Below, piece after piece: positions 1-5,087 of a stretch of DNA of 5,730 bases. The stretch spans positions 1-5,730 of the forward strand of contig UQQY01000139.1 of NCBI GenBank assembly GCA_900543295.1, written 5' to 3'. Within the stretch, counting starts at the first letter, position 1; every line of letters begins with the position of its first letter. This stretch comes from an uncultured Oscillospiraceae bacterium. Lineage in GTDB: Bacteria > Bacillota > Clostridia > Oscillospirales > Ruminococcaceae. The position numbers and the translations under genes are program-made. The notes under the pieces were generated by a model. The model saw only the letters and a program-made list of their open reading frames with translations. It was not told the DNA's origin and made no database searches.

Positions 1-154
1 AGTCCCGTCCTGTAATAGTCCGGACAGCATCCAGAACCTCCGGCTTGGAATTGACAAAATTATCAACAATCACGATGTCCTCACCATTTTGCAGCAGCTC
101 TACGGCGGTATGCGCGCCGATGTATCCGGCGCCTCCAGTAATCAAAACAGCCAT
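1..154 (-). CDS. galE: UDP-glucose 4-epimerase, N-terminal part (runs off the left edge)
   Basis: Only the first 51 codons are in the window. They begin MAVLITGGAGYIGAHT, the glycine-rich NAD-binding Rossmann motif of extended short-chain dehydrogenases. An acidic end of beta strand 2 follows (IVIVDNFVNSKPEVLDAV), which matches GalE closely (usually GGAGYIGSHT and VDNLxNS). The family interconverts UDP-glucose and UDP-galactose in the cytoplasm, serving the Leloir pathway and supply of sugar nucleotides for surface polysaccharide. The ATG at 154 is preceded on the minus strand by GGAG with a 6-nt spacer, which supports this start. A strong promoter lies about 200 bases upstream, so the mRNA has a long leader. 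Other NAD-dependent sugar epimerases share the motif, but the VDNFVNS stretch favours GalE. The catalytic Tyr-x-x-x-Lys lies outside the window. Confidence 0.9.
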   Translation of the reverse strand, partial: MAVLITGGAGYIGAHTAVELLQNGEDIVIVDNFVNSKPEVLDAVRTITGRD

Positions 155-248
155 TTAAAACTCCATTCTGCCACAGCGTATGCAAAAGAGAACCCTGCCT
201 GCGGCAAGCACAGATTTTCGGCATATGCTGCTGACTGCCGCTTGACAG

Positions 249-285
249 GCGGCGGCGCGCCTTGTTTTTGACAGCACGCCGCCGC
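249..285 (-). promoter_or_regulatory. Very stable GC-rich hairpin in the galE leader
   Basis: The arms at 249-260 and 274-285 form a 12-bp stem made almost entirely of G-C pairs, with one G·U in the minus-strand RNA and a 13-nt A-rich loop. No T-run follows on the minus strand, so it is not a classical intrinsic terminator. It lies midway between promoter and start codon and could affect leader folding, pausing or mRNA stability. No known riboswitch class was recognised in the leader. Confidence 0.5.
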
Positions 286-356
286 GCTGCCTTTTCTCTC
301 AACAGGCCAAACGGCATATCCGGCATACCGCAGCCATGATGATTGCTTTATTCAAT

Positions 357-384
357 ATTATAGCATGATCCGTCCTGCTGTCAA
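357..384 (-). promoter_or_regulatory. Sigma-A-type promoter for the galE-like gene
   Basis: On the minus strand a perfect -35 TTGACA (379-384) and a perfect -10 TATAAT (357-362) are separated by 16 bases. Transcription would start near position 350 and run left, giving a leader of roughly 195 nt before the galE ATG. No other minus-strand gene lies between. The promoter is seen directly; its use is inferred. Confidence 0.8.
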
Positions 385-431
385 CGAAATACGCAGTACA
401 AAACATTTAAAAAAGGAAAGGGGGAGGCTTT

Positions 432-719
432 GTGTCAGCAAACAACAGCAATACGGCGCGGAACGATTCGCAGAACAGCTTATCTGATCGCAATGGGAAA
501 AGTGATAAATCAGATGCCCATAAAAATAAGAAATGCTGCCCCAGTCCTGCTGAGATTTTCACCACCGCCTCCGCTCTTTCGGCTTTTCTTGCCGCCAATC
601 TGGATCAGCGTGAAATCAACACAGTAATCAATCTGCTCTCCTTAGTTACAGCTAATCTGTCCGCTGTCGTCACACAGCAGGAAATCTGCGAGGGTGATGT
701 TGTGCAGCCAACAATATAA
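432..719 (+). CDS. Small uncharacterised protein (DUF6774-like)
   Basis: This 95-residue protein starts at a GTG preceded by a purine-rich, unusually strong ribosome binding site (GGGGGAGG, 4 nt before the start), which fixes the start well. The first ~34 residues are Ser/Asn/Lys/Asp-rich low complexity and probably disordered. Residues ~37-86 (from CCPSPAEIFTTASALSAFLAANLDQREINTVINLLSLVTANLSAVV) are predicted amphipathic or hydrophobic helices, with a Cys pair before them and one Cys (QEIC) after. The pattern recalls short Firmicutes proteins of the DUF6774 type, placed from memory and not verified. Function is unknown, and no signal peptide or clear promoter was seen. An ATG in another frame at 430 is less likely, because its product has no recognisable pattern. 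Confidence 0.72.
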   Translation: MSANNSNTARNDSQNSLSDRNGKSDKSDAHKNKKCCPSPAEIFTTASALSAFLAANLDQREINTVINLLSLVTANLSAVVTQQEICEGDVVQPTI

Positions 720-752
720 ACTCAAAACGCTTTATCTTTTTTTATTTTTCGC

Positions 753-781
753 TTGACAACGATATGCGAGTATGATATTAT
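753..781 (+). promoter_or_regulatory. Promoter of the tRNA-Arg gene
   Basis: A perfect -35 TTGACA (753-758) and a -10 TATTAT (776-781) have the optimal 17-bp spacer. The start would fall near 788, about 17 bases before the mature tRNA 5' end. A T-rich run (731-750) lies just upstream, without a hairpin. An overlapping TATAAT at 779-784 would need a 20-bp spacer and is less likely. Confidence 0.8.
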
Positions 782-804
782 AATTGAGCACGTTAAAAGA
801 ATAT

Positions 805-881
805 GCGCCCGTAGCTCAGCTGGATAGAGTGTTTGACTACGAATCAAAAGGTCGTGGGTTCGAATCCCGCCGGGCGTACCA
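805..881 (+). tRNA. tRNA-Arg (anticodon ACG)
   Basis: A full cloverleaf can be folded: acceptor 805-811 with 871-877, D stem 814-817/827-830, anticodon stem 832-836/844-848 with loop CTACGAA (ACG at 839-841), T stem 854-858/866-870 with loop TTCGAAT, discriminator A878, and encoded CCA 879-881. The ACG anticodon, normally edited to ICG by TadA, reads CGU/CGC/CGA arginine codons. Several pairs are wobble: G1·U72 at the acceptor end, U·G in the T stem and G·U closing the D stem. The gene is monocistronic, with its own promoter and terminator. Confidence 0.97.
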
Positions 882-924
882 AAAAGAAACGACAATTTTC
901 GAAAGAAGATTGTCGTTTCTTTTT
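881..924 (+). terminator. Intrinsic terminator after tRNA-Arg
   Basis: The segments 881-896 and 909-924 are perfect inverted repeats (core AGAAACGACAAT / ATTGTCGTTTCT) flanked by an A-run on the left and a T-run on the right, with a 12-nt loop. The A-run begins at the last base of the tRNA CCA end. Because both ends carry A/T runs, the hairpin could work in both directions. Confidence 0.9.
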
Positions 925-966
925 GTACTTTTCTCTCTTCACTTCTCTTTTTTCTCTCTTCTCTAA
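925..966. other. Pyrimidine-rich tract
   Basis: After the tRNA terminator comes about 40 bases that are almost only C and T on the plus strand (TTTTCTCTCTTCACTTCTC and on). It is partly complementary to the purine-rich tandem repeat at 987-1022, so the two could pair imperfectly in RNA or single-stranded DNA. No gene is supported here. Confidence 0.5.
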
Positions 967-986
967 AATGTCGTTCCCAGTGAAAA

Positions 987-1022
987 GATAAAAGAGAATA
1001 GATAAAAGAGAATAGATAAAAG
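987..1022. repeat. 14-bp tandem repeat, about 2.6 copies
   Basis: The unit GATAAAAGAGAATA occurs at 987-1000 and 1001-1014 without mismatch, followed by a partial third copy (GATAAAAG, 1015-1022). It is purely purine plus T on the plus strand and lies upstream of the promoter of the four-helix-bundle/ART-like operon. It could be a slippage product, a protein-binding array or the edge of an inserted element. Confidence 0.85.
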
Positions 1023-1030
1023 TATCGGTG

Positions 1031-1047
1031 GCTTTGCTTCGCAAAGC
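1031..1047. repeat. Small hairpin upstream of the islet promoter
   Basis: GCTTTGC (1031-1037) and GCAAAGC (1041-1047) form a perfect 7-bp stem with a TTC loop. No T-run follows, so it is not an obvious terminator. It lies between the tandem repeat and the promoter. Confidence 0.6.
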
Positions 1048-1048
1048 A

Positions 1049-1076
1049 TTGATTATTAAATAATCTATGCTATAAT
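1049..1076 (+). promoter_or_regulatory. Extended -10 promoter with overlapping palindromic operator candidate
   Basis: TGCTATAAT (1068-1076) is a consensus extended -10 element, with a weak -35 (TTGATT, 1049-1054) 16 bases upstream. A perfect palindrome GATTATT-A-AATAATC (1051-1065) overlaps the -35 and spacer, where a repressor would block RNA polymerase. The expected start near 1083 would leave a very short leader with the ribosome binding site almost at the 5' end. The promoter is well supported; the operator role is inferred. Confidence 0.7.
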
Positions 1077-1095
1077 TTTTAAAGAGGTGATACCA

Positions 1096-1446
1096 ATGAA
1101 CAGCCCGTTACTTGATAAGTCCCTTGATTTTTCAACGCAGATAGTTTTATTTTATGAGATGTTTTCTAAATCAAAAAAGGATACTACTATTGCAAAGCAA
1201 TTACTTCGTTCTGCAACAAGCATAGGTGCAAATATAAACGAAGCGGTTTATGGCAACAGTAAGGCAGATTTTATATCTAAACTCCATATTTCTCTCAAGG
1301 AAACCGGAGAAAGTATTTATTGGCTCACATTACTGAAAAGGACAAATTTAATAGAATATGATTTTGAAAGTTTACTTGCATTAGCAGAAGAAATTAAGCG
1401 TATGCTCATTGCTTCACTGAATACTGCAAAGGAGAATATAAAATGA
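1096..1446 (+). CDS. Four-helix-bundle protein (S23 / bAvd-type family)
   Basis: A 116-residue, mostly helical protein with the hallmark of the S23/IVP-like four-helix-bundle family: SATSIGANINEA (residues 39-50) and KLHISLKETGESIYWL (62-77), which form the second and third helices. Members include proteins encoded in 23S rRNA intervening sequences and the accessory (Avd) protein of diversity-generating retroelements; most are small, basic, oligomeric and of unknown role. No reverse transcriptase or template repeat is in this window, so a retroelement link is not supported here. The ATG at 1096 is chosen over an in-frame GTG at 1087 because that GTG is part of the ribosome binding site (AGAGGTG, 6 nt before the ATG). 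The gene overlaps the next by 4 nt (ATGA), implying translational coupling. It is much more AT-rich than the flanking genes. Confidence 0.9.
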   Translation: MNSPLLDKSLDFSTQIVLFYEMFSKSKKDTTIAKQLLRSATSIGANINEAVYGNSKADFISKLHISLKETGESIYWLTLLKRTNLIEYDFESLLALAEEIKRMLIASLNTAKENIK

Positions 1447-1988
1447 TTTTATATCACGGTTCTTCAGTCGGCGGTATTACGGAACTCAAACCGTTTTTAT
1501 CCGAGCACAAAAAAGAATACGTGTATTTAACAAGTAATCCTGTGGTTGCCTTGCTTTATACGGTTAAGTCCGTACCGAAGCCATTTAGCTTTTATCCTTA
1601 CGGATTTAACGGTGAAAAAGTTATATACAGCGAGTATTACGAAAATTGCTTTGAAGACATATACAAAGGTCAAAAAGGATTTTTATATTATTGTGAGAAT
1701 GTTGAAAATGCAGAAAACCCCACAGCAATTAACAGTGTCTATACTTGCCAAACGCCGATTAAAATAAGTGGTTGCATTGAAATAGACGATGTATTTGAAA
1801 AGCTTATGAAATATAAAGAAAACGGACTGTTTGAAATCAAACCGTTCCATTCTGTTTCAGACAAAGAATTAAATTTTGTTTATGACGATATGCGAAAGAC
1901 AATAAAAGAACATTGTCTGAGGGATTATCCTAATAACCCAATGAGTAAATTTATTATGAAACATTTTCCGAAAGTATGGTTTGAATAA
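1443..1988 (+). CDS. Uncharacterised protein with ADP-ribosyltransferase-like N-terminal motifs
   Basis: The 181-residue protein begins MILYHGSSVGGI and continues EYVYLTSNPVVALLYTV (residues 25-41). A YHGS near the N-terminus, followed ~20 residues later by YLT plus a helix with Ala, is the arrangement of the first two motifs (His, then Tyr) of ADP-ribosyltransferase folds such as DUF3990 and Tpt1-like proteins. A third acidic position may be E113 or D115 in CIEIDD, but this is uncertain. The middle is rich in Tyr and Phe, and the C-terminal ~40 residues look helical and basic. No signal peptide or membrane segment is seen, so it is probably cytoplasmic. The start overlaps the four-helix-bundle gene by 4 nt, with AAGGAG upstream. 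The enzymatic assignment rests on short motifs only; it might be a non-catalytic relative. AT-rich codon use suggests acquisition. Confidence 0.75.
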   Translation: MILYHGSSVGGITELKPFLSEHKKEYVYLTSNPVVALLYTVKSVPKPFSFYPYGFNGEKVIYSEYYENCFEDIYKGQKGFLYYCENVENAENPTAINSVYTCQTPIKISGCIEIDDVFEKLMKYKENGLFEIKPFHSVSDKELNFVYDDMRKTIKEHCLRDYPNNPMSKFIMKHFPKVWFE

Positions 1989-2228
1989 TCTTACATGAGT
2001 TCGTTTCTCTCCGCCGAAACCGCAAAAATATCTTTTTTGTAGCCTCTTGTCAGAACGAAAAGCCCGTGAATGCTGATAAATACGGTATTCACGGGATTTT
2101 CGTTTTCTATTTTTACAACATGAAATGCGCGCAAATCACTGAAAAAAACGGTACTAATCGCAAAAATGCAGGTCAAAATTATCGTTTTACTGCATTGATA
2201 TTTTCCCTGTTACGGGGACAGACCAATA
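1989..2228. other. Intergenic region downstream of the islet operon
   Basis: About 240 bases between the ART-like gene and the convergent terminator. It holds one strong hairpin (2054-2104) and a 61-codon minus-strand open frame (1991-2176) that starts at TTG without a ribosome binding site and runs straight through the hairpin. I do not accept that frame as a gene, though its C-terminal half (RGYKKDIFAVSAERNELM) looks protein-like and could be a remnant. A small CCCTGTTACGGGG inverted repeat lies near 2205-2218. Confidence 0.5.
2054..2104 (+). terminator. Probable terminator of the islet operon
   Basis: CCCGTGAAT (2063-2071) pairs perfectly with ATTCACGGG (2087-2095). The stem extends through one G/A mismatch to AACGAAAA (2054-2061) pairing with TTTTCGTT (2097-2104). 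T-rich sequence follows on the plus strand, and the loop is 15 nt. It lies about 65 bases after the stop of the ART-like gene; A/T flanks on both sides also allow minus-strand use. Confidence 0.7.
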
Positions 2229-2275
2229 AAAAGCCATGTAGATGAAAAGCGACTGCTTTCATCTACATGGCTTTT
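2229..2275. terminator. Bidirectional terminator between convergent operons
   Basis: AAAAGCCATGTAGATGAAA (2229-2247) pairs without mismatch with TTTCATCTACATGGCTTTT (2257-2275). Two more G-C pairs across a bulged A close a GACT tetraloop. A-run on one side and T-run on the other make it functional in both orientations. It sits 8 bases beyond the minus-strand methyltransferase stop and after the plus-strand islet, so it insulates both. Confidence 0.92.
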
Positions 2276-2282
2276 ATGTTAG

Positions 2283-2906
2283 TTAAGCTTTTTCTATTTC
2301 CAGTATTCCGGCACAAAACGAGACCTGCTCATAGGAAGTATTCGCCGAAAGAAGCGGCCTTAGCTCCTCATAGACAAAATAGTGCTCATCATCGTCCCAC
2401 TCGTCTCCTGCGGCCTGTTTACAGCGCTTCAATGCGGTACGATCGGGAAATGAGACATCCCCAACCAGAATTTTCCCCTCCGGCCTTAATATATCGAGAA
2501 GCTCCGACAAAAAATGTGCTTTTTGCGCATCTGTCAAATGATGCAGGGCATAGGTGCTGACGATGCGGTCAAACCGCTCACCGGACAGCTCAAGCGGTAA
2601 TCCTTTGGAGAAATCGCAGCGCAAAAGCCGCGCCCGCGGCATCTTCTCCTGTGCTGTACGAATCATCGCGGCAGAAAAATCGATTCCTGTAATGGAATGT
2701 CCTGCGCGATACAGACGCTGCGTCAGCGTACCTGTTCCAAAACCAATATCCAAAACGTTCAGTATTTTGCCCGTGGGGATTCTTTCCTCAATCTTACGAA
2801 GCAGCCGTTGGTATCCTGCAAAGGGATATGAATTTTCCTCACTGCTTTCTTCCACCGCGCTGTCGTAGCCGTTCGCCCAATTATCAAAGCCCTTTTCATC
2901 CAACAT
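2283..2906 (-). CDS. Class I SAM-dependent methyltransferase (YrrT-like)
   Basis: A 207-residue cytoplasmic enzyme with a standard Rossmann methyltransferase core. Motif I VLDIGFGTGT (residues 51-60) binds SAM; GIDFS (74-78) ends beta 2 with the ribose-binding Asp; CDF (97-99) is the adenine-contacting loop; FDRIVSTYALHHL (112-124) is motif IV/post-I; ILRPEGKILVGDVSF (139-153) is motif VI. The N-terminal region (WANGYDSAVEE, then FAGYQRLL) resembles B. subtilis YrrT, whose substrate is not established. The substrate here is unknown. The ATG at 2906 has AAAGGA about 11 nt upstream, overlapping the stop of the preceding gene (16-nt gap), so it is the last gene of the operon. A small-molecule or quinone methylase cannot be excluded. 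Confidence 0.88.
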   Translation of the reverse strand: MLDEKGFDNWANGYDSAVEESSEENSYPFAGYQRLLRKIEERIPTGKILNVLDIGFGTGTLTQRLYRAGHSITGIDFSAAMIRTAQEKMPRARLLRCDFSKGLPLELSGERFDRIVSTYALHHLTDAQKAHFLSELLDILRPEGKILVGDVSFPDRTALKRCKQAAGDEWDDDEHYFVYEELRPLLSANTSYEQVSFCAGILEIEKA

Positions 2907-2922
2907 CTTGTTTTGATTCCTT

Positions 2923-3498
2923 TCAATCTGCGCTCATTTCATCAGACTTCTTTAAAAACCGATCAAAATCACAGGTGAAACCCGCGTCCGGAAAATCTAC
3001 CTGTAAAACTGTACCGTCCTTTTGATTCAAAGTTACCGTGTAAGGTCCGGCGTCACAGCTTCCTGATAAAACAAGCCTGCCGTCTTCTTCCTTCACGTTT
3101 GCGCCGATCATTTCCGCAGCGCCGGATAACATCGAAAACAGCGGTTTAATCGCCGAGCCAGCCGGAAGTCCCTGTAGAGAAAGCGGCACCTCCATATTGC
3201 CATATGAGGCGGTCATCTGACCGTCCTTTTGTTTTAAAACCACACCGGCAAGCGGAGACGGCTCCTTTACAGTAAGTGTTACAGCGCCATTTTCATCCCG
3301 TCCAAGCACAGCAGTCATAGCTGCATCGCCACCCTTGATGGTAACCTCCGCCTCAAAGGCGCCTGCAAAAATCTCCTGTGTCTGACGCACCGCCTGTTTT
3401 GCCGTACAAGCTTTCCACAAAAAAATTCCACCTATGACTGCACAAGCCAAGACAACGCAAGCCGCAATCTTTCCCTTCTTGTTCAAAACATAACGCAC
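2923..3498 (-). CDS. Membrane-anchored, LolA/YdcC-like extracytoplasmic protein
   Basis: Up to 191 residues. A basic N-terminus (LNKKGK) is followed by one hydrophobic segment (residues ~11-28), then ~160 residues of alternating beta-strand pattern (for example AVTLTVKEPSPLAGVVLKQKDGQMTASYGNMEVPL, ~72-106, and YTVTLNQKDGTVLQVDFP, 153-170). This suggests an exported, anchored beta domain of the LolA/LppX type. Cysteines at 19 and 31 flank the hydrophobic stretch, but neither fits a good lipobox, so a signal anchor is more likely than a lipoprotein. In Bacillus, ydcC (LolA-like lipoprotein) lies next to acpS, which supports the assignment by position. The GTG at 3498 gives the longest frame, but its ribosome site is weak. 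A TTG at 3486 (MNKKGK...) has AGGGGGTG upstream and is a real alternative. Confidence 0.78.
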   Translation of the reverse strand: MRYVLNKKGKIAACVVLACAVIGGIFLWKACTAKQAVRQTQEIFAGAFEAEVTIKGGDAAMTAVLGRDENGAVTLTVKEPSPLAGVVLKQKDGQMTASYGNMEVPLSLQGLPAGSAIKPLFSMLSGAAEMIGANVKEEDGRLVLSGSCDAGPYTVTLNQKDGTVLQVDFPDAGFTCDFDRFLKKSDEMSAD

Positions 3499-3511
3499 CC
3501 CCTGCCCAATC

Positions 3512-3539
3512 TTATGCAGAGAACGTATCGTTATGCAGA
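3512..3539. repeat. 9-bp direct repeat in the nnr-downstream gap
   Basis: TTATGCAGA occurs at 3512-3520 and again at 3531-3539, separated by 10 bases; a small AACG-TAT-CGTT inverted repeat (3522-3532) lies between and overlaps the second copy. The 48-base gap between nnr and the anchored protein holds nothing else. It may be a binding site or a chance repeat. Confidence 0.5.
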
Positions 3540-3546
3540 TTAGTCG

Positions 3547-5085
3547 TTACAGGTCAAGCTCTTTAAGCACAAATGGCAGCTCGTCAATCAGATCCCTTGC
3601 CAATACGCTGTACTGCGACATTCGTTTCGCCAGACGGTCTGCCGCAAAGCCATGCAGCCAAACGGCGCATACTGCTGCGGAGACCGGCTCCATTCCCTGT
3701 GCGGCAAGCGACGCAATCATTCCGGCCAGCACGTCGCCGCTGCCGCCCTTGGCAAGCGACGCATTGCCGGTGGGGTTAAACCATACCGTACCGTCCGGCG
3801 CAGCCGTCACGGTACGATGGCTTTTCAGTACAGTGACACAGCCATACTCGCGTGAAAAGCCCTGTGCGGTCTCCGCCTGCCGGGCTGCTATCTGCTCCGC
3901 AGACTGCCCCGTAAGACGCGCCATTTCGCCAATATGCGGCGTAATGATTACTGGTGATTTCGCACGTTTTAACAGAGAGGGGGAATCAGCCAGGCAGGAA
4001 AGTGCATCAGCGTCCAATACAATAGTACTATTTGTATTTTCTATAATATATTCTACTAACCGTTTTGAATCTTTTGTGACGCGAAGCCCACACCCAGCAA
4101 GAACAGCAGTTTTATTCAAAAGAGCGCCATCAAGCTGCTCTGCCGCTTCCGCAGAAGCTGCACCGTCCGCCGTTTGAGCAAGCGGCAAGGTCATTGCCTC
4201 CATCAGCAGCGGAGCGACTGCCTGTACGACGCATTCCGGCGCGGCAAGCGTCGTCAGTCCGCTGCCGGTCCGCATGGCAGACAGAGTTGGCATCATTGCG
4301 GCTCCCATCATGCCGCGGCTTCCCGCGACGATGAGCAAGCGGCCATACGTTCCTTTATGTGCATTGGGCAGCCGCTTGGGCAGCCAGCTTTGTACCGAAG
4401 CTTTCGTGATCTCCGCCGATCCTCTGAGAGAAGCATAGAGGACTGCTTCCGGAATGCCGATATCCAGCACATCTACTTTGCCGCAGACACCCGCGGCCTG
4501 CGGAATGCAGTGCACCGGCTTATACGCGGCAAAGGCAAGCGTGAGCTGCGCCATAAAACAAATTCCCGTACACATACCGTCATCCGCCTGAATCCCGCTT
4601 GGCAAATCAAGCGATACACGCATGCAGCGAACCGCATTCGCCGTTTCCAGCAAAAAGGCAGTCATCTGATCCGGGGCGCCATGAAAACCGGTTCCGAAAA
4701 TCGCATCCACCAACAGCGCTGCGCTTTGCAGAGCGTGAACAGCATGGTTGATGTCCTGATGCGCATCGATAACCGATACGCCCTGCACCATCGTCATCTC
4801 CCGATAGGCGTCGGCGGCGATTCCGCTTTCCGGCGCACCCATACACAGTACGACCACAACCGTACAGCCCGCCTGAGCAAGCGTTTTTGCCGCAACAAAG
4901 CCGTCGCCGCCATTGTTGCCCTTTCCCGCCAGAATTACTGTAAAGCGCGCAGGCTGCGCGTAGCTTTTCATCAGATACGAAGCCGCGCTTTTTCCGGCGT
5001 TTTCCATCATTCGCGCATAAGGGATACCGCGGGCGTTTGCGAGCTGCTCTGCCGTTTTCATTTGCGCCACCGTCAATGTCAGCAT
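3547..5085 (-). CDS. nnr: Bifunctional NAD(P)H-hydrate epimerase / ADP-dependent NAD(P)H-hydrate dehydratase
   Basis: A 512-residue cytoplasmic repair enzyme. The N-terminal YjeF domain (~1-210) epimerises R to S hydrates of NADH/NADPH, and the C-terminal ribokinase-like domain (~225-512) dehydrates the S form using ADP. Motifs: GKGNNGGDGF (54-63), VDAIFGTGFHG (126-136) and SLDLPSGIQADDG (158-170) for the epimerase; HKGTYGRLLIVAGS (243-256), TPHIGEMARL (382-391) and GNASLAKGGSGDVLAG (440-455) for the dehydratase. Length and order match the fused bacterial Nnr. The ATG at 5085 is chosen because AGGAGG lies 7 nt upstream. A nearby in-frame ATG at 5091 is only one base from it, and a longer frame into acpS lacks support. 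The stop of acpS ends 2 nt before the start, so the two are translationally coupled. Codons 330-360 (bases ~4015-4080) are strikingly AT-rich compared with the rest. Confidence 0.97.
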   Translation of the reverse strand: MLTLTVAQMKTAEQLANARGIPYARMMENAGKSAASYLMKSYAQPARFTVILAGKGNNGGDGFVAAKTLAQAGCTVVVVLCMGAPESGIAADAYREMTMVQGVSVIDAHQDINHAVHALQSAALLVDAIFGTGFHGAPDQMTAFLLETANAVRCMRVSLDLPSGIQADDGMCTGICFMAQLTLAFAAYKPVHCIPQAAGVCGKVDVLDIGIPEAVLYASLRGSAEITKASVQSWLPKRLPNAHKGTYGRLLIVAGSRGMMGAAMMPTLSAMRTGSGLTTLAAPECVVQAVAPLLMEAMTLPLAQTADGAASAEAAEQLDGALLNKTAVLAGCGLRVTKDSKRLVEYIIENTNSTIVLDADALSCLADSPSLLKRAKSPVIITPHIGEMARLTGQSAEQIAARQAETAQGFSREYGCVTVLKSHRTVTAAPDGTVWFNPTGNASLAKGGSGDVLAGMIASLAAQGMEPVSAAVCAVWLHGFAADRLAKRMSQYSVLARDLIDELPFVLKELDL

Positions 5086-5087
5086 AT

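Noticed and set aside
81..326. 81-codon minus-strand frame in the galE leader
   Set aside because: Its Arg/Ala-rich product comes from the GC-rich hairpin, it overlaps the galE start in another frame, and it has no convincing ribosome site.
987..1022. CRISPR-like array
   Set aside because: The 14-bp units are directly adjacent with no spacers, so this is a simple tandem repeat.
844..1044. 66-codon minus-strand frame over the tRNA and repeats
   Set aside because: It is antisense to the tRNA and terminator and is made of Lys/Glu/Arg low complexity from the purine-rich repeats.
1096..1446. Diversity-generating retroelement accessory (Avd)
   Set aside because: The protein family is related, but there is no reverse transcriptase, template repeat or variable repeat in the window.
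1991..2176. 61-codon minus-strand frame after the ART-like gene
   Set aside because: It starts at TTG with no ribosome site and reads through a terminator-like hairpin. Kept as a possible remnant, not as a gene.
4019..4047. Antisense promoter within nnr (TATAAT at 4042-4047, plus strand)
   Set aside because: No acceptable -35 lies at the right distance, and the hexamer falls in a generally AT-rich patch.
3533..4177. 214-codon plus-strand frame opposite the 3' part of nnr
   Set aside because: Antisense to conserved Nnr dehydratase motifs, Ser/Ala/Arg-rich, with no ribosome site.
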